DNA from: Thiohalophilus sp.
Lineage (GTDB): Bacteria; Pseudomonadota; Gammaproteobacteria; UBA6429; Thiohalophilaceae
Assembly (NCBI RefSeq): GCF_034521165.1
Contig: NZ_JAXHMV010000002.1
Location: 186,001-250,000, forward strand
DNA: 64,000 nt
Direction: 5' to 3'
This document shows, piece by piece, positions 55,226 through 63,043 of this stretch (its first letter is position 1; the number at the start of each line of letters is the position of its first letter). Position numbers and translations under genes: made by a program. The notes under the pieces were generated by a model. It saw only the letters and a list, made by a program, of their open reading frames with translations, did no database searches and was not told the DNA's origin.

Positions 55226-55387
55226 GGGACGAGGGACGAGGAAAACCTCAGTTCCTCATCGAAGCATGCACATAACCTGCAAGGACTTTGATCGACCTCA
55301 AAGCGAGTTGAAGCACGCTATGCTTAAAATTCTCATCCTGACGGAGTACGCTTATACCTCGTCACTCGTCCCTCGGCCCTCGTCACT
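55226..55387. repeat. Inverted repeat family C enclosing the rnf promoter
   Basis: Left arm 55226-55243 (AGGGACGAGGGACGAGGA) directly after metG; right arm about 55356-55387 (CCTCGTCACTCGTCCCTCGG and more), ending nine bases before rnfA. The loop carries the FNR-like site and promoter. Confidence 0.8.
55288..55330 (+). promoter_or_regulatory. FNR/ANR-like class II promoter for rnfABCDGE
   Basis: TTGATCGACCTCAA at 55288-55301 matches the FNR box at 9 of 10 fixed positions. TAAAAT at 55325-55330 is a good -10, giving a start near 55337 and putting the box centre near -42, the class II distance. The 5' leader then includes the right arm of the family C repeat. Confidence 0.55.
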
Positions 55388-55395
55388 GTGATGTT

Positions 55396-55977
55396 ATGAT
55401 GGAATATGCCCTGATTCTTGTCAGTACCGTCCTGGTCAACAACTTCGTCCTGGTGAAGTTTCTGGGGCTGTGTCCGTTCATGGGAGTCTCGCGCAAGCTG
55501 GAGACGGCCACGGGCATGGCGCTGGCCACCACGTTTGTGTTGACGCTCTCCTCCATCTCCAGTTATCTGGTCAACGAATACCTGCTGATGCCGCTGGGGC
55601 TGGAATATCTGCGCACCATCGCCTTTATCCTGGTCATCGCGGTGGTGGTGCAGTTCACCGAGATGCTGGTGCACAAGACCAGTCCGCTGCTCTACCAGGT
55701 ACTGGGGATCTTTTTGCCGTTGATCACCACCAACTGCGCCGTGCTGGGTGTCGCGCTGCTCAATGTAAAGACCGAGCATGGCTTTATCGAATCGGCCCTG
55801 TACGGTTTTGGCGCCGCACTCGGTTTCTCGATGGTATTGATCCTGTTCGCCGCCATGCGCGAACGTCTGGCCGTGGCCGATGTGCCGACGATCTTCCGCG
55901 GTCCCTCCATTGCACTGATCACCGCCGGGCTGATGTCGATGGCCTTTATGGGTTTTGCCGGACTGGTCAGGGGATAA
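55396..55977 (+). CDS. rnfA: Electron transport complex subunit RnfA
   Basis: A 193-residue membrane subunit of the Rnf/Rsx complex, which couples electron flow between NADH and ferredoxin to ion movement; in E. coli it reduces SoxR. Six helices. VNNFVLVKFLGLCPFMGVSR holds the conserved Cys-containing half-helix, GIFLPLITTNCAVLGVALLN the second (TTNCAVLG), both ligands of the buried iron-sulfur site, and LIALLILTAGLM-like LITAGLMSMAFMGFAGL closes the protein. It leads the rnfABCDGE operon. Confidence 0.97.
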   Translation: MMEYALILVSTVLVNNFVLVKFLGLCPFMGVSRKLETATGMALATTFVLTLSSISSYLVNEYLLMPLGLEYLRTIAFILVIAVVVQFTEMLVHKTSPLLYQVLGIFLPLITTNCAVLGVALLNVKTEHGFIESALYGFGAALGFSMVLILFAAMRERLAVADVPTIFRGPSIALITAGLMSMAFMGFAGLVRG

Positions 55978-55986
55978 ACCACCGCC

Positions 55987-56556
55987 ATGTTTGAAGCCAT
56001 TATCGTTCTCGCCTTGCTTGCCGTCATCTTCGGCCTGTTGCTGGGCTTTGCCTCGGTACGCTTCAAGGTGGAAGGCGATCCGGTGGTGGATCAGATCGAT
56101 GCCATCTTGCCGCAGACCCAGTGCGGCCAGTGCGGTTTTGCCGGCTGCCGCCCTTACGCCGAAGCCATGGCCAAAGGTGAGGCCGATATCAATCAGTGCC
56201 CGCCCGGTGGCGAGGCGGTGATCCAGCAACTGGCCGATCTGCTGGGCGTCGATCCCAAGCCCTTGAACGAGGAACATGGCGAACACGGCGAGAAAACCGT
56301 CGTCTACATCGATGAGAACGAATGCATCGGCTGTACGCTCTGTATCCAGGCCTGCCCGGTGGATGCCATCGTCGGCGCCGCCAAGCAGATGCACACGGTG
56401 ATCGAATCCGAGTGCACCGGTTGCGATCTCTGCATCGAACCCTGTCCGGTGGATTGCATTCACATCAAGCCGCTGGAAGAGACCCCGCAAACCTGGAAAT
56501 GGCCGGCGCCACCGTTGCCGCTGGAAAAACCCCCACACGAGGCCAGCTCCTCATGA
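55987..56556 (+). CDS. rnfB: Electron transport complex subunit RnfB
   Basis: A 189-residue ferredoxin-type subunit. An N-terminal membrane helix (AIIVLALLAVIFGLLLGFAS) is followed by a four-Cys motif (TQCGQCGFAGCRPYAEAMAK ... CPPGG) for the first cluster, then two 4Fe-4S sets: ENECIGCTLCIQACPVDAIV and ESECTGCDLCIEPCPVDCIH. The C-terminal tail is short and Pro-rich. It is the proposed entry/exit point for ferredoxin electrons. It starts nine bases after rnfA, and the stop overlaps rnfC by four bases. Confidence 0.97.
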   Translation: MFEAIIVLALLAVIFGLLLGFASVRFKVEGDPVVDQIDAILPQTQCGQCGFAGCRPYAEAMAKGEADINQCPPGGEAVIQQLADLLGVDPKPLNEEHGEHGEKTVVYIDENECIGCTLCIQACPVDAIVGAAKQMHTVIESECTGCDLCIEPCPVDCIHIKPLEETPQTWKWPAPPLPLEKPPHEASSS

Positions 56557-58148
56557 AGCGCCGGCTGTGGCATTTTCACGGCGGCTTGCGCCTGCCCGGC
56601 CACAAGGCCGAATCCATGCAGGAGCCGGTGCATAGCGCCAGCATCCCGCCGCGCTTGATCGTCCCCTTGCAGCAACATATTGGCGAGCCGGCCGAGCCGG
56701 AAGTCGAAGTCGGCCAGCGGGTCCTGAAAGGCCAGCGTCTGGCCCACGCCACCGAATACGTGAGTGTCCCGGTGCATGCCCCGACCTCCGGCACGGTCCG
56801 GGCCATCGAGGAACACCCGATCCCCCATCCCTCGGGCTTGCAGGCGCCCTGTATCGTGATCGACAGCGACGGCGAGGACGCGTGGACCGAGCTGACACCC
56901 CGCCCCGATTATGCCGGGCTGGAACCGAGCGCCCTGCGCAATGTGATTCGCGAGGCCGGGATTGTCGGTCTGGGTGGCGCCGGCTTTCCCGCCTTTATCA
57001 AACTCAATGCCGGTCCCGGCAATGTCGTCGATACGCTGATTCTCAATGGCGCCGAATGTGAGCCCTATATCACCTGCGATGCGATCCTGATGCAGGAACA
57101 ACCGCGGCGCATTATCGATGGCCTGTTGATCATGCGCCATGCGGTCCAGGCCAGACACTGCATCATCGCCCTGGAGGACAACAAGCCCCGGGCCTATGAA
57201 AGCCTGCGCGAGGCCCTCAGTGACGAGGAAAAAACCTTTATCGAACTGGTGCAGGTCCCGACCATTTACCCCACCGGGGGCGAAAAACAGCTGATCAAGG
57301 TGCTCACCGGCAAGGAAGTACCCAGTCATGGCCTGCCGCTGGATATCCACGTGGTCTGTCACAATGTCGGCACCGCCGCGGCCGTGGCGGATGCCATCCA
57401 TCGTGGCCAGCCGCTGATTTCCCGTTATGTCACCGTCACCGGCGAAGCGATCGGCCAACCTTCCAATCTGGATGTATTGATCGGCACGCCCTTCTCCGCC
57501 CTGCTCGAACAATGTGGCTGGCGCGACGATCAGGATCATGAGCTGATCATGGGCGGTCCGTTAATGGGCTTCAATGTCGCCTCGCCCGATGTCCCGGTCA
57601 TCAAAACGACTAACTGTATTCTTTCCTGGCCGAGTTCCGCAGAACAACATACCCCCATGCCCTGTATCCGTTGTGGTGAATGCGCGCGCGTCTGCCCGGC
57701 GCAACTGTTGCCGCAACAGCTTTACTGGTATGCGCGGGCGAAAAATTTCGACCGGGTGCAGGATTTCAATCTGTTCGACTGTATCGAATGCGGCTGCTGC
57801 GCCTATGTGTGTCCCAGTCATATTCCGCTGGTGCAGTATTACCGCTTTGCCAAGACGGAAATCTGGGCCCAGGAACGGGAAAAGCGCAAAGCCGACCTGG
57901 CCCGCGAACGGCATGAGTTTCGCCAGGAACGTCTCGAACGCAAGAAACGTGAGGACGAGGAACGCAAGCAGCGCAAAAAAGAAATGCTCAAAAAAAGCCA
58001 GGGCGACAAAAGCGAAAGTGACGATAACAAAAAAGCCACCATTGAAGCGGCCAAGGCGCGCGCCAGGGCACGCCGGGCGGAGTCGTCAAAAGCGGACACC
58101 CCCGCGGACGATGCGACCGCCCCGAACAATGACAAGGAAGAATCATGA
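56553..58148 (+). CDS. rnfC: Electron transport complex subunit RnfC
   Basis: The peripheral NADH-interacting subunit, 531 residues. GIVGLGGAGFPAFIKLNAGP is the Gly-rich FMN/NADH loop, LILNGAECEPYITCDAILMQ the conserved NGAECEP motif, and two 4Fe-4S sets follow: MPCIRCGECARVCPAQLLPQ and FDCIECGCCAYVCPSHIPLV. The last 95 residues are a charged Lys/Arg/Glu/Ala helix then an Ala/Lys/Asp tail, variable in length between species. The ATG at 56553 is fixed by the ATGA overlap with rnfB; a longer frame to 56322 is a shadow of rnfB. Confidence 0.96.
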   Translation: MKRRLWHFHGGLRLPGHKAESMQEPVHSASIPPRLIVPLQQHIGEPAEPEVEVGQRVLKGQRLAHATEYVSVPVHAPTSGTVRAIEEHPIPHPSGLQAPCIVIDSDGEDAWTELTPRPDYAGLEPSALRNVIREAGIVGLGGAGFPAFIKLNAGPGNVVDTLILNGAECEPYITCDAILMQEQPRRIIDGLLIMRHAVQARHCIIALEDNKPRAYESLREALSDEEKTFIELVQVPTIYPTGGEKQLIKVLTGKEVPSHGLPLDIHVVCHNVGTAAAVADAIHRGQPLISRYVTVTGEAIGQPSNLDVLIGTPFSALLEQCGWRDDQDHELIMGGPLMGFNVASPDVPVIKTTNCILSWPSSAEQHTPMPCIRCGECARVCPAQLLPQQLYWYARAKNFDRVQDFNLFDCIECGCCAYVCPSHIPLVQYYRFAKTEIWAQEREKRKADLARERHEFRQERLERKKREDEERKQRKKEMLKKSQGDKSESDDNKKATIEAAKARARARRAESSKADTPADDATAPNNDKEES

Positions 58149-59176
58149 ACCTGTCGTTACATAGCTCGCCGCATCTACAAAGCGGTAACCAGGTCAACCG
58201 GATGATGCTGGCGGTGATCTATGCGCTGATCCCCGGCGTGCTGGCGTATATGCACTTTTTCGGCCCGGGCGTCATTATCAATATCACGCTGGCGGTCGTC
58301 ACGGCGCTGGCCGCCGAGGCGCTGATGCTGCGCCTGCGCAAGCGGCCGATCAAGCCGTTCTTGATGGATGGCAGCGCGGTGGTGACCGGGATTCTGCTTG
58401 GCGTGGCCCTGCCCTCACTGACACCCTGGTGGTTGCCTGTTCTGGGTGCCGGCTTTGCCCTGATCATTGCCAAACATTTATACGGCGGGCTGGGCTACAA
58501 CCCTTTCAACCCGGCCATGGTTGGCTATGCCATGTTGCTGATCGCTTTCCCGCGCGAGATGACCCTGTGGCTGACGCCCGAAGTGCATGACATCACGTTG
58601 CTCGACACGCTGCGTTATACCTTCCTGGAACAGCTCCCCGCCGGGCAAAACCTGGATGCCCTGACCGCCGCCACGCCCCTGGATGCCATCAAAACCGCGT
58701 TGTCACAGAATCTGACCCTGACCGAAATTCATAACAGCAGTACCGAGCTGTTCGGCATGTTCTCCGGCCATGGCTGGGAGTGGATCAATCTGCTGTTCAT
58801 GCTGGGCGGGCTGGTGCTGATTTACATGCGCGTCATCAGCTGGCATATCCCGCTGGCCATGCTGGCGACCCTTTTTCTGGTCTCCGGCCTGTTTCATCTG
58901 AACGATCCCGACGCTTTTACTTCGCCGCTGTTCCATCTGTTCGGTGGCGCCACCATGCTCGGTGCGTTTTTCATCGCCACCGATCCGGTCACGGCGGCGA
59001 CCACCAACCGTGGCCGGATCATCTACGGCATCGGGATCGGCCTGTTGCTGTATATCATCCGCACCTGGGGCGGTTATCCCGATGCCGTCGCCTTTGCCGT
59101 GCTGCTGATGAACATGGCGGTTCCCACGATTGATTACTATACCCGGCCGCCGGTCTTTGGTGAGGGGCAGTCATGA
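58145..59176 (+). CDS. rnfD: Electron transport complex subunit RnfD
   Basis: A 343-residue membrane subunit with covalent FMN. It opens NLSLHSSPHLQSGNQVNRMM, the usual SPH start. FLMDGSAVVTGILLGVALPS, AKHLYGGLGYNPFNPAMVGY and LFHLFGGATMLGAFFIATDP are conserved; the Thr in GGATM is the flavin attachment residue (S/G-GAT motif). It has about nine helices and is coupled to rnfC and rnfG by four-base overlaps. Confidence 0.96.
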   Translation: MNLSLHSSPHLQSGNQVNRMMLAVIYALIPGVLAYMHFFGPGVIINITLAVVTALAAEALMLRLRKRPIKPFLMDGSAVVTGILLGVALPSLTPWWLPVLGAGFALIIAKHLYGGLGYNPFNPAMVGYAMLLIAFPREMTLWLTPEVHDITLLDTLRYTFLEQLPAGQNLDALTAATPLDAIKTALSQNLTLTEIHNSSTELFGMFSGHGWEWINLLFMLGGLVLIYMRVISWHIPLAMLATLFLVSGLFHLNDPDAFTSPLFHLFGGATMLGAFFIATDPVTAATTNRGRIIYGIGIGLLLYIIRTWGGYPDAVAFAVLLMNMAVPTIDYYTRPPVFGEGQS

Positions 59177-59826
59177 TGCGGGCACTGATCAAACACATGA
59201 CGATCAGCGCGGTCCTGCTGGGCGGTTTTGCCGTGATCGGTGCCGGGCTGGTCGCCTGGATCCAGCAACAGACTGCGCCCACGATCAAGGCGAACGAACA
59301 GGCCGCCCTGTTACGTAACCTCCACAGCCTGGTTCCGCCAGAGACGCATGACAACAAATTGACCCGGGATACCATCCAGGTCCGCGATGAAACCCTGCTG
59401 GGCACCCCCGAACCGGTAACGGTCTACCGGGCACGCCAGAACGGAGAGCCGGTCACGGCGATTCTCAACGTCATCGCCCCCGACGGCTATAGCGGCCGCA
59501 TCAACCTGCTGGTCGCCATTCGCTATAATGGGGAACTGGCCGGGGTGCGGGTCATCAATCATAGCGAGACGCCGGGACTGGGCGATGCCATCGACGCCGA
59601 CCGCTCCGACTGGATTCACAGCTTCAGCGGCAAATCCCTGGACAATCCCGGCCCGGCCGGCTGGAAGGTCAAAAAAGACGGCGGCCAGTTCGATCAGTTC
59701 ACCGGCGCGACAGTCACCCCGCGCGCCGTTGTCAAAGCGGTGCATAACGCGCTTAAATATTACGACAAACATCGCGAACAACTGTTTCGCCCAACCGACA
59801 ACCCGACGACGGACGACCCGGCATGA
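59173..59826 (+). CDS. rnfG: Electron transport complex subunit RnfG
   Basis: A 217-residue subunit with one N-terminal membrane helix (ISAVLLGGFAVIGAGLVAWI) and a periplasmic flavin domain. GYSGRINLLVAIRYNGELAG, RVINHSETPGLGDAIDADRS and QFDQFTGATVTPRAVVKAVH are typical; the second Thr of TGATVT carries covalent FMN. The start overlaps rnfD by four bases. Confidence 0.96.
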   Translation: MMRALIKHMTISAVLLGGFAVIGAGLVAWIQQQTAPTIKANEQAALLRNLHSLVPPETHDNKLTRDTIQVRDETLLGTPEPVTVYRARQNGEPVTAILNVIAPDGYSGRINLLVAIRYNGELAGVRVINHSETPGLGDAIDADRSDWIHSFSGKSLDNPGPAGWKVKKDGGQFDQFTGATVTPRAVVKAVHNALKYYDKHREQLFRPTDNPTTDDPA

Positions 59827-60515
59827 CAACGAATCCCTACAGCACCCTGATCCGCGACGGCCTGTGGACCAACAACGTGGCATTTGTCCAGCTACTGGGC
59901 CTGTGTCCGTTGCTGGCGGTCACCAACACCATGATCAACGGCCTGGGCCTGGGACTGGCCACCATTTTGACGCTGGTCGTGTCGAATACCACCGTCTCGC
60001 TGATTCGCCGCTGGGTGCGCCCCGAAATCCGGGTACCGGTGTTTGTCATGATCATCGCCTCGGTGGTCACCGTGATTGAACTGAGCATGAATGCCTGGTT
60101 TCACGAGCTGTACAAAATCCTGGGGATCTTCATTCCGCTGATCGTCACCAACTGCTCAATTCTGGCGCGTGCCGAAAGCTTCGCCTCGAAAAATCCGGTC
60201 CCGCAGGCCTTCACCGACGGCCTGTTCATGGGACTCGGCTTCACCGCCGTGCTGGTCACCCTCGGCGCCATGCGTGAAATCCTGGGCTTCGGCACCCTGC
60301 TGCGCCAGGCCGAACTGATGTTCGGCCAGGGCGCCGAGTGGATGACTCTGGTCCTGTTCGAAGACTACCGCGGCTACCTGCTGGCCATCCTCCCCCCCGG
60401 CGCCTTTATCGGTCTTGGATTGCTGATCGCCGTCAAAAACCTGATCGACCAGCGCCGCGCCGAAAGCCGCAAAGCAGCCATCGCTACAGAACAACCCGCC
60501 AGTGCCGCCACTTAA
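59823..60515 (+). CDS. rnfE: Electron transport complex subunit RnfE
   Basis: A 230-residue membrane subunit, structurally the twin of RnfA in inverted topology. LWTNNVAFVQLLGLCPLLAV and GIFIPLIVTNCSILARAESF carry the two Cys-bearing half-helices. DGLFMGLGFTAVLVTLGAMR and LPPGAFIGLGLLIAVKNLID close the protein. The C-terminal tail is short and polar. It overlaps rnfG by four bases and ends the run. nth follows after a repeat element. Confidence 0.96.
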   Translation: MTTNPYSTLIRDGLWTNNVAFVQLLGLCPLLAVTNTMINGLGLGLATILTLVVSNTTVSLIRRWVRPEIRVPVFVMIIASVVTVIELSMNAWFHELYKILGIFIPLIVTNCSILARAESFASKNPVPQAFTDGLFMGLGFTAVLVTLGAMREILGFGTLLRQAELMFGQGAEWMTLVLFEDYRGYLLAILPPGAFIGLGLLIAVKNLIDQRRAESRKAAIATEQPASAAT

Positions 60516-60555
60516 TGGGCAGGAGGCAAGCGAATGACTTTCTCCTTTCAACGTA

Positions 60556-60719
60556 CTGGAAATTACGCCAAGAACGCCAAGGCGCAGAGAACGCAAAGGA
60601 ACTGAATTTATTTTTACCATATCTTCTATTTGATTAGGCAATTTCAAAATCAATGAGCCTTGGCAACATAAATACATTAATAATAACTTTGCGTTCTTGG
60701 CGACTTTGCGACCTTTGCA
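60556..60719. repeat. Inverted repeat family A copy 4
   Basis: Left arm 60556-60600 (CTGGAAATTACGCCAAGAAC and further CGCC/CGCAGAG units); right arm about 60687-60719 (CTTTGCGTTCTTGGCGACTT...). It separates rnfE from nth, which is often directly coupled to rnf in this class. Confidence 0.83.
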
Positions 60720-60773
60720 CCCACACAACGGGCATAAACGTTTTTTACAGCAGCCTTTAAAAAAGAATAAAAA

Positions 60774-61409
60774 ATGAACCCCGAGAAGCGACGTGAGATT
60801 TTCAAGCGGCTGAAAAAAGCAAATCCGCACCCCACTACCGAGCTGAACTACCGCACGCCGTTTGAACTATTGATTGCGGTGATTCTCTCGGCGCAGGCCA
60901 CGGACAAGGGGGTTAACAAGGCCACCAGAGAGTTGTTCAAGGTCGCCCGAAGCCCGAAAAAGATCCTGGAGCTCGGCGAATCCGGGCTGAAGGAACACAT
61001 CAAGAGCATCGGGCTGTTCAACAGCAAGGCCAAAAATATCATCAAGACCTGCCAGATCCTGGTCGAGCAGCACGCTGGCAAGGTCCCCGAGGATCGGGCC
61101 GCGCTGGAGGCCTTGCCCGGGGTCGGGCGCAAGACCGCCAACGTGATTCTCAATACGGCCTTCGGCCACCCCACTATCGCCGTGGACACCCATATCTTCC
61201 GGGTCAGTAATCGCACCGGCCTGGCGCCGGGCAAGACCGTGCTGGAGGTGGAGAAAAAACTGCTCAAGATGGTCCCCGAGGAATACAAAAAAGACGCCCA
61301 TCACTGGCTCATCCTGCACGGGCGCTACATCTGCGTGGCCCGTACACCGCGCTGCGGGGCCTGTGTCATCGAGGACCTGTGCGAGTACAAAGACAAGACC
61401 GCCGACTGA
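60774..61409 (+). CDS. nth: Endonuclease III
   Basis: A 211-residue base-excision repair enzyme, a glycosylase plus AP lyase for oxidised pyrimidines. The helix-hairpin-helix LEALPGVGRKTANVILNTAF has the catalytic Lys, and TIAVDTHIFRVSNRTGLAPG the catalytic Asp. The C-terminal [4Fe-4S] cluster is bound by C-x6-C-x2-C-x5-C (CVARTPRCGACVIEDLC). The length is normal. Its position after rnfE is conserved in gammaproteobacteria, perhaps for cluster supply. Confidence 0.97.
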   Translation: MNPEKRREIFKRLKKANPHPTTELNYRTPFELLIAVILSAQATDKGVNKATRELFKVARSPKKILELGESGLKEHIKSIGLFNSKAKNIIKTCQILVEQHAGKVPEDRAALEALPGVGRKTANVILNTAFGHPTIAVDTHIFRVSNRTGLAPGKTVLEVEKKLLKMVPEEYKKDAHHWLILHGRYICVARTPRCGACVIEDLCEYKDKTAD

Positions 61410-61423
61410 TTCCTTTTTTTATG

Positions 61424-61602
61424 ACTGGTGGAATAAACGCCAAGAACGCAAAGACGCCAAGGGCGCTAAGAAAATAAGTATTTACAGACCGTCTCGAGCG
61501 CAAATCAATTCAGGTAGTACTCAACGTTGAACCGGAAAAATAAAATAATTTAACTCTCTTTGCGTTCTCTGCGTCTTCGCGTTCTTGGCGTTATTCCCAG
61601 CA
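61424..61602. repeat. Inverted repeat family A copy 5
   Basis: Left arm 61424-61470 (CTGGTGGAATAAACGCCAAG, then AACGCAAAG/ACGCCAAG units), right arm 61557-61602 (CTCTTTGCGTTCTCTGCGTC to GGCGTTATTCCCAG). It lies between nth and the hvf operon. Confidence 0.85.
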
Positions 61603-61798
61603 GCCGGTGAGCAAGCCCCGGCAAAGATAGAATATTAGCAGAAACTTATATAGAGGCCCGGACCAGGAACCATTGGGTCCTGACAGGGTCACAATTCAGG
61701 AATGGCGTGGTTTTTTTATATCATTTCTGTTGTAAGGTTGAGCGCGATACCACGACTAAATAACTAACCAACAATGACACACATGGAGAATGCAGATT
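61603..61798 (+). promoter_or_regulatory. Upstream region of the hvf operon
   Basis: 196 bases without a gene, between the repeat and the hvfA start. A GGAACC (61666-61671) and GTCACA (61688-61693) pair, 16 bases apart, and the imperfect palindrome AGGAACC-ATT-GGGTCCT (61665-61681) are the only motif candidates. A T7 tract lies near 61712. No sigma-70 promoter is obvious. An extracytoplasmic-type sigma promoter is possible, but the match is weak. Confidence 0.25.
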
Positions 61799-62167
61799 AT
61801 GTCTAACCGTAAATCATCGAAAACCCTGACGCTTGCCCTGGGTACGGCCTTTGCCGCCAGCATGGCCGCCAGCAACGTCGCCACAGCGGCCGAAGCCGGC
61901 AGCAACCCCTTCGCCATGAGCGAGCTGTCCAGCGGCTATATGCAGCTGGCCGACAGCCATATGGAAGGCAAATGTGGTGAAGGCAAGTGCGGCGGCGACA
62001 AGGACAAAGCCAAGAAAGAAGGCAAGTGTGGCGAAGGTAAATGCGGCGGCGACAAGGACAAAGCCAAGAAAGAAGGCAAGTGCGGCGAAGGTAAATGCGG
62101 CGGCGACAAGGCCAAAGCCAAGAAGGAAGGCAAGTGCGGCGAAGGTAAATGCGGCGGCAGCAAGTAA
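61799..62167 (+). CDS. hvfA: HvfA-like RiPP metallophore precursor with eight EGKCG motifs
   Basis: A 122-residue exported precursor peptide. The signal peptide (about residues 1-30, SKTLTLALGTAFAASMAASN up to ATAAEA) is followed by a short leader region (NPFAMSELSSGYMQLADSHM) and a core of four 18-residue units. Each unit begins EGKCGEGKCGG and is joined by a DKDKAKK-type linker, giving eight EGKCG motifs. In the characterised Haemophilus system, Cys in EGKCG is turned into a copper-binding oxazolone/thioamide pair by HvfB with HvfC. The ATG at 61799 is chosen because GGAG lies ten bases upstream; an ATG at 61790 is too close to it. hvfB starts 18 bases after the stop. Confidence 0.9.
   Translation: MSNRKSSKTLTLALGTAFAASMAASNVATAAEAGSNPFAMSELSSGYMQLADSHMEGKCGEGKCGGDKDKAKKEGKCGEGKCGGDKDKAKKEGKCGEGKCGGDKAKAKKEGKCGEGKCGGSK
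61964..62164 (+). repeat. 54-bp in-frame tandem repeat inside hvfA
   Basis: Units at 61964-62017, 62018-62071, 62072-62125 and a partial at 62126-62164. Units 2, 3 and 4 differ by only a few bases, indicating recent duplication. Each unit encodes EGKCGEGKCGG plus linker. Confidence 0.9.
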
Positions 62168-62185
62168 GCGGCCAAAGGAACTGAC

Positions 62186-63043
62186 ATGAACACGACAAGC
62201 TATCCTGTTCATGGCGCCGGACTGGGTCTGCGGCGGTCCATTATGGAACCGCTCGCGGACCCGTTTCCTTCGCAGGTCGATTTCATGGAAATCGCCCCGG
62301 AAAACTGGATCGGCGTCGGCGGCAGTTACGGCCGCAAGTTACGCGCGTTTACCGAACGCTATCCCTTTGTGACCCACGGCCTGTCCCTGTCGCTGGGCAG
62401 TCCCGCACCGCTGGACGAGGCCTTTTTACAACGCCTCAAACGGTTTCTCAAACAACACAATATTCGCATTTACACCGAACATCTGAGCTATTGTAGCGAC
62501 GATGGACATCTTTATGATCTGATGCCGATTCCGTTTACCGAGGAAGCCGTGCATCATGTTGCCGGGCGTATCCGCCGCGTGCAGGATATCCTGGAGCAGC
62601 CGATCGCCGTGGAGAATGTCTCTTACTATGCCGCCCCGGGCAAACAGATGGAAGAAATCGAATTCATCAATGCGGTGCTCGAAGAAGCCGACTGCCGGCT
62701 GTTGCTGGATGTGAATAATATTTACGTCAACAGCGTCAATCACCGCTATGACGCGGAACAATTCCTGCGTGCACTCCCTGCCGAACGTATCAGCTATATC
62801 CATGTTGCCGGGCACTACAATGAAGCCGAGGATCTGATCGTCGACACCCATGGCGCCCCGGTGATCGATCCGGTCTGGGAGTTGTTGAAAAAGACCTATC
62901 AGCATTTTGGCGTAATCCCGACCATGCTGGAGCGGGATTTTAACCTGCCGCCGATCGAGGAACTGCTGGACGAGGTTGACACCATCAGCGCCCTGCAACA
63001 GCAGGCCCGGCCGCAACAGGCGTTGCATGAGCAATCGAACTGA
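62186..63043 (+). CDS. hvfB: MNIO (DUF692) RiPP maturase, HvfB-like
   Basis: A 285-residue TIM-barrel multinuclear iron oxidase that modifies Cys in the HvfA core. GAGLGLRRSIMEPLADPFPS and DFMEIAPENWIGVGGSYG open the barrel. The iron ligands expected of the family are present: FVTHGLSLSLGS (His), IYTEHLSYCSDDGHLYDLMP (Glu-His), AVENVSYYAA (Glu), LLLDVNNIYVNSVNH (Asp-Asn-Asn, His), YIHVAGHYNE (His, His) and VDTHGAPV (Asp, His). The end has PTMLERDFNLPP. The length is normal. It lies between precursor and partner genes, and the partner's start overlaps its 3' end. Confidence 0.93.
   Translation: MNTTSYPVHGAGLGLRRSIMEPLADPFPSQVDFMEIAPENWIGVGGSYGRKLRAFTERYPFVTHGLSLSLGSPAPLDEAFLQRLKRFLKQHNIRIYTEHLSYCSDDGHLYDLMPIPFTEEAVHHVAGRIRRVQDILEQPIAVENVSYYAAPGKQMEEIEFINAVLEEADCRLLLDVNNIYVNSVNHRYDAEQFLRALPAERISYIHVAGHYNEAEDLIVDTHGAPVIDPVWELLKKTYQHFGVIPTMLERDFNLPPIEELLDEVDTISALQQQARPQQALHEQSN

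Noticed and set aside
61966..62164. Metallothionein-like Cys-rich protein
   Set aside because: The EGKCG spacing, the export signal and the adjacent MNIO and DUF2063 genes fit an HvfA precursor better than a metallothionein.
61803..62212. Arg/Cys-rich and Ser/Pro/His-rich frames on the minus strand over hvfA
   Set aside because: They only mirror the 54-bp repeat of hvfA; no start signals or partners.
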